NCBI GenBank assembly: GCA_900548365.1
Contig: URKM01000023.1
Location: 1 to 24,846, forward strand
Source of the DNA: an uncultured Collinsella sp.
GTDB lineage: Bacteria > Actinomycetota > Coriobacteriia > Coriobacteriales > Coriobacteriaceae
Direction: 5' to 3'
DNA: 24,846 bases
Positions 22,607 to 24,846 of this stretch are shown in pieces. Made by a program: the position numbers and the translations under genes. Within the stretch, counting starts at the first letter, position 1. Each line of letters starts with the position of its first letter. The notes below the pieces were generated by a model. That model was not told the DNA's origin. It ran no database searches and worked only from the letters and a program-made list of their open reading frames with translations.

Positions 22607-23218
22607 CTAATCCAAGCGAGATTCCAGACTCGACAGACCATTGAGAGTCAGATCGTTGGCGACCTCAGAGACGCGCTCGATAGGAACCGAGCCGTCAGAC
22701 AGCGCCCACGTGCGATAGATACCGATAATACCCGACAGCAAAAACGCCAGATAGTAGTCGAACATCTCGTCCTTGAGACCTTGGGGCAGCAGATCGCGCT
22801 CGGCAATCTCATGTTCGAGCGGCGCACGAAGACGAGCCATGAAATCATCGAGCGGAATATTCTCGATCAGCTGACGATTGAGCACTAAGTTGTTGCACAG
22901 TGCCTCATTAACGGTTTTAAAGAAGGTCGCCGCCGCGCCCAGGGCGCGCTCGTTGGTGTCGCCGTCCATGGAAGTAAGCGTTTTCTCGACCGAGTCGACA
23001 ATCATCTCCACCACATCGACGGCAATGGCATCGAGCAGGCCATCAACCGTGCCAAAGTGAACGTAAAAGGTCTTGCGGTCGACATTGGCCTCGCGCGCGA
23101 TGGCACTCACCGTAATGTCTGCCAGCGGCTTTTCCATGAGCAGGCGCTCGAAAGCGGAAAGGATGGCATTGCGGCTGCGAACGATGCGGCGATCAAGGCG
23201 CGGTTTGCTGGTTGCCAT
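22607..23218 (-). CDS. TetR/AcrR-family transcriptional regulator
   Basis: A 203-residue repressor-like protein. The N-terminal helix-turn-helix is clear at about 35-56 (AIAREANVDRKTFYVHFG, the TetR signature), preceded by RSRNAILSAFERLL. The C-terminal two thirds is an all-helical ligand/dimer domain with no recognisable specificity (LLPQGLKDEMFDYYLAFLLS). I start at ATG 23218, with a weak GAAGGGA upstream, rather than at the TTG at 23245. A palindrome overlying a promoter sits about 40 nt upstream, pointing to autoregulation. It may also affect the upstream membrane protein. Base composition is lower GC than the island, and it abuts the IS3 relic at its 3' end. Confidence 0.9.
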   Translation of the reverse strand: MATSKPRLDRRIVRSRNAILSAFERLLMEKPLADITVSAIAREANVDRKTFYVHFGTVDGLLDAIAVDVVEMIVDSVEKTLTSMDGDTNERALGAAATFFKTVNEALCNNLVLNRQLIENIPLDDFMARLRAPLEHEIAERDLLPQGLKDEMFDYYLAFLLSGIIGIYRTWALSDGSVPIERVSEVANDLTLNGLSSLESRLD

Positions 23219-23256
23219 GGGCGTGTCCCTTCGATATACGAGCAATCATCAACAGA

Positions 23257-23290
23257 TGAGAGATAATCTACGTAAGAGGATTATCTCTCA
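23257..23290 (-). promoter_or_regulatory. Promoter and palindromic operator of the tetR-like gene
   Basis: A perfect 12-bp inverted repeat, TGAGAGATAATC (23257-23268) and GATTATCTCTCA (23279-23290), with a 10-nt spacer. On the minus strand the same bases contain TTGAGA, 17 nt, GATTAT, a plausible -35/-10 pair. A repressor bound to the palindrome would cover the promoter, a usual TetR arrangement. A hairpin terminator for the upstream gene is less likely because no T-run follows. Confidence 0.6.
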
Positions 23291-23334
23291 AACAGCACAA
23301 ATATACCCCGCATCATGAAGAACGCACGACTGCC

Positions 23335-24642
23335 CTACTGCGACTTAGGGTGCTTCTTCTTATTGAGTGCCGACGGAGATACGCGAATACCGTCGCCCGT
23401 CTGGCGCACATAGGTTTTATGAGTCGGCTTAGCGGTCCCAGGAGCCTTCTGAGCGTGCTTCTTGGGATCAACGGTAACAGCATTCGTGGGGTGCGGCTTA
23501 GTGGGCGCAGAGGGCGTCTGAGGCGTGCGGCCGAGCTTGCGCATCACGCGATCCCAGCGCGCATGGATGCTCTCGTTGTGGGCGCTCTTAAGTCCCAGCA
23601 GGGGCGCAGCCAAAATGGTCGGCGCAATAAACGTAATGAGACGCCACAGCAGATAGCCGGCGGTCGAAGCCGAACCGAAGAAATGACCCAAGAACAATGC
23701 AAAGCCGCCCTCAGCGCCACCAGTTCCACCGGGCAAGGGAACCGCAGAGCTTAACAGCTGGACAAAGGCGCTCGCGGCCATGACCGAGAAAAAGTCGACC
23801 TCGTGGTGGCCAAAGGCAAGCATCAGGAAATACGGAACCAGATAGAAAAACGCGAGCTGCAGCATGGTGATAAACACGGTGAGCAGCATGGAAGAAAAAT
23901 GTCCGGCCGAAAGCTTGAACTTCTCGGAGAAGGAGTAGATCTCGCCATCGACAAACGTGCGCCAACTCTCGATCTTAGTGGCCGAGACACCAATGCGCTC
24001 GAGCCAATTGATGATGCAATGGGCGACGCGCGTGACGGTCTTAGGCATGAGCGCGACGGCGAAGATGCCAAGCAAGATGCAGCAGTGTCCACCAAAGCTA
24101 AAGACGCACAGCAGCGTCATGTCGCCGTAGCGTTCGGCAAAAAACGGCATACGGGCGAGCAGCAGGATAGCGCCCCAGGCGACCAGGCCAAACTGGTACA
24201 CGATAAAACGCGTGAATTGCGTGGCGCCGGCCTCGCCCACGTTTTGGCCGGCCTTGGTCAGGCGATAGATCTGAGCCGGGGTGGAGCCCATCATCATGGG
24301 CGTCAGGTTGCCAAAGAAGATGCCACTCGCCTCGACCGAGATCAGGTCGCGGATGCCGACGGGCGAATTGGGATCGAGCCAGACGGCGATCGCATAGGCC
24401 ACAATGCCAAAGAACAGGTACATGAACATGCAAAGACACGCGACAACGAGCCATGACGCCTGGACGCTCGACATAGCGGCCCAGAACTGCCCCATCTGCC
24501 CGGTTACCACCAGATAGACGATATAACCCACCAGCACGACGCCGATAAAGATGGCGCCGCGGCGTGCGCTCTTATTGTCATCTCCGCCCGAGGCCTCAAC
24601 CTCGACCTGGGGCTTAGACGTATGCTGAGAGGACTCCGTCAT
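23335..24642 (-). CDS. Lysylphosphatidylglycerol-synthase-type transmembrane protein (UPF0104/flippase-like)
   Basis: A 435-residue polytopic membrane protein. A polar N-terminus (about 40 residues) is followed by about eight hydrophobic segments, with the family stretches GIFFGNLTPMMMGSTPAQIY and SSAVPLPGGTGGAEGGFALF (the GGxG[AE] motif of the AglD/MprF-like transmembrane domain). A basic, proline- and lysine-rich cytoplasmic tail of about 75 residues closes it. Proteins of this family without the synthase domain are often linked to lipid or glycolipid translocation; the actual substrate is unknown here. The ATG at 24642 has AGAAGGAG 4 nt upstream. It is in the resident, lower-GC part and is followed by the tetR-like gene. 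Confidence 0.87.
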   Translation of the reverse strand: MTESSQHTSKPQVEVEASGGDDNKSARRGAIFIGVVLVGYIVYLVVTGQMGQFWAAMSSVQASWLVVACLCMFMYLFFGIVAYAIAVWLDPNSPVGIRDLISVEASGIFFGNLTPMMMGSTPAQIYRLTKAGQNVGEAGATQFTRFIVYQFGLVAWGAILLLARMPFFAERYGDMTLLCVFSFGGHCCILLGIFAVALMPKTVTRVAHCIINWLERIGVSATKIESWRTFVDGEIYSFSEKFKLSAGHFSSMLLTVFITMLQLAFFYLVPYFLMLAFGHHEVDFFSVMAASAFVQLLSSAVPLPGGTGGAEGGFALFLGHFFGSASTAGYLLWRLITFIAPTILAAPLLGLKSAHNESIHARWDRVMRKLGRTPQTPSAPTKPHPTNAVTVDPKKHAQKAPGTAKPTHKTYVRQTGDGIRVSPSALNKKKHPKSQ

Positions 24643-24675
24643 GAGACTCCTTCTAACAGTCAAAATATCTTGGAT

Positions 24676-24681
24676 ATTGTA
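24676..24681 (-). promoter_or_regulatory. Possible -10 element of the flippase-like gene
   Basis: TACAAT on the minus strand, about 35 nt before the ATG at 24642, in an AT-rich patch. No convincing -35 is present at the right distance, so this is only a candidate. Confidence 0.35.
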
Positions 24682-24746
24682 CCCGTAAGGGCCATAGGCA
24701 GAACGCAAAGCTCTGGTTCAAACGGGAATTGCAGACGGTTGTTTGA

Positions 24747-24782
24747 AAATAAAAAACCCGGCCTTCCATAGGAAGTCCGGGT
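24747..24782 (-). terminator. Intrinsic terminator after tRNA-Glu
   Basis: On the minus strand ACCCGGACTTCC pairs with GGAAGGCCGGGT (one mismatch) across a 3-nt loop, followed by TTTTTTATTTT. It lies about 10 nt past the tRNA 3' end and is the clearest terminator in the window. Confidence 0.85.
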
Positions 24783-24792
24783 ATCAGATGCG

Positions 24793-24846
24793 TGGTAGCC
24801 CGTACCAGATTCGAACTGGTGATCTCCGCCTTGAGAGGGCGGCGTC
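24793..24846 (-). tRNA. tRNA-Glu (anticodon CUC), 3' part; 5' end outside window
   Basis: Minus strand: anticodon arm CCGCC-CTCTCAA-GGCGG (anticodon CTC, reads GAG), T arm ACCAG-TTCGAAT-CTGGT, acceptor strand ACGGGCT, discriminator A and encoded CCA ending at 24793. The D arm and the 5' acceptor strand are cut off by the window end. The anticodon stem matches the usual bacterial tRNA-Glu. Confidence 0.9.

Noticed and set aside
24793..24846. tRNA-Glu as the integration site of the island
   Set aside because: Two resident-looking genes separate it from the island edge, no integrase is present, and I see no duplicate of the tRNA 3' end at the left edge.

Overview
The window looks like an actinobacterial (Coriobacteriia, Collinsella/Olsenella-like) chromosome carrying a high-GC cobalamin island of about 22 kb. 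I infer the taxon from protein style, GC, a tRNA-Glu and the gene content; nothing here proves the genus. The outer ends (1-404 and about 22607-24846) have visibly lower GC than the middle and encode unrelated chromosomal functions: the 3' end of a MacB/FtsX-type permease on the left, and a TetR regulator, a flippase-like membrane protein and a tRNA-Glu on the right.

The island has two divergent units read outward from a shared control region (16588-17044). The minus-strand unit (16587 down to 616) is a tightly packed 17-gene chain: cbiF, cbiD, a gutted cbiL, cbiG, cbiH, cbiET, cbiA, cobT, cobU, cobS, a CobU-like/CobC fusion, cbiB, cobD, cbiP, cobO, cbiC, cbiJ. This is nearly the whole anaerobic (early cobalt insertion) corrin pathway plus nucleotide-loop assembly. 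Almost every junction is an ATGA/GTGA-type overlap or abuts, so translation is probably coupled throughout. The plus-strand unit (17045-22511) has a -35/-10 promoter and a cobalamin riboswitch. It encodes a CbiK-type cobaltochelatase with a Tat signal and lipobox, a small beta-domain lipoprotein, a substrate-binding lipoprotein with a similar N-terminal beta domain, a BtuC/FecCD permease, and a BtuD/FecE-type ATPase with an extra C-terminal domain.

Together these predict de novo corrin synthesis linked to tetrapyrrole, corrinoid or metal-chelate uptake. Two points stand out. The C20-methyltransferase CbiL survives only as a 77-residue in-frame internal deletion. The only cobaltochelatase in the window is predicted to lie outside the cytoplasmic membrane, directly upstream of an importer. 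No cytoplasmic chelatase, intact CbiL, CbiMNQO cobalt transporter or dimethylbenzimidazole synthesis gene is present in the window.

Both island edges carry insertion-sequence debris: an IS21-type IstA fragment and a 65-nt imperfect palindrome on the left, and an IS3-type OrfB fragment on the right, wedged between the ATPase and the TetR gene. Together with the base-composition shift this suggests that the locus was acquired horizontally.
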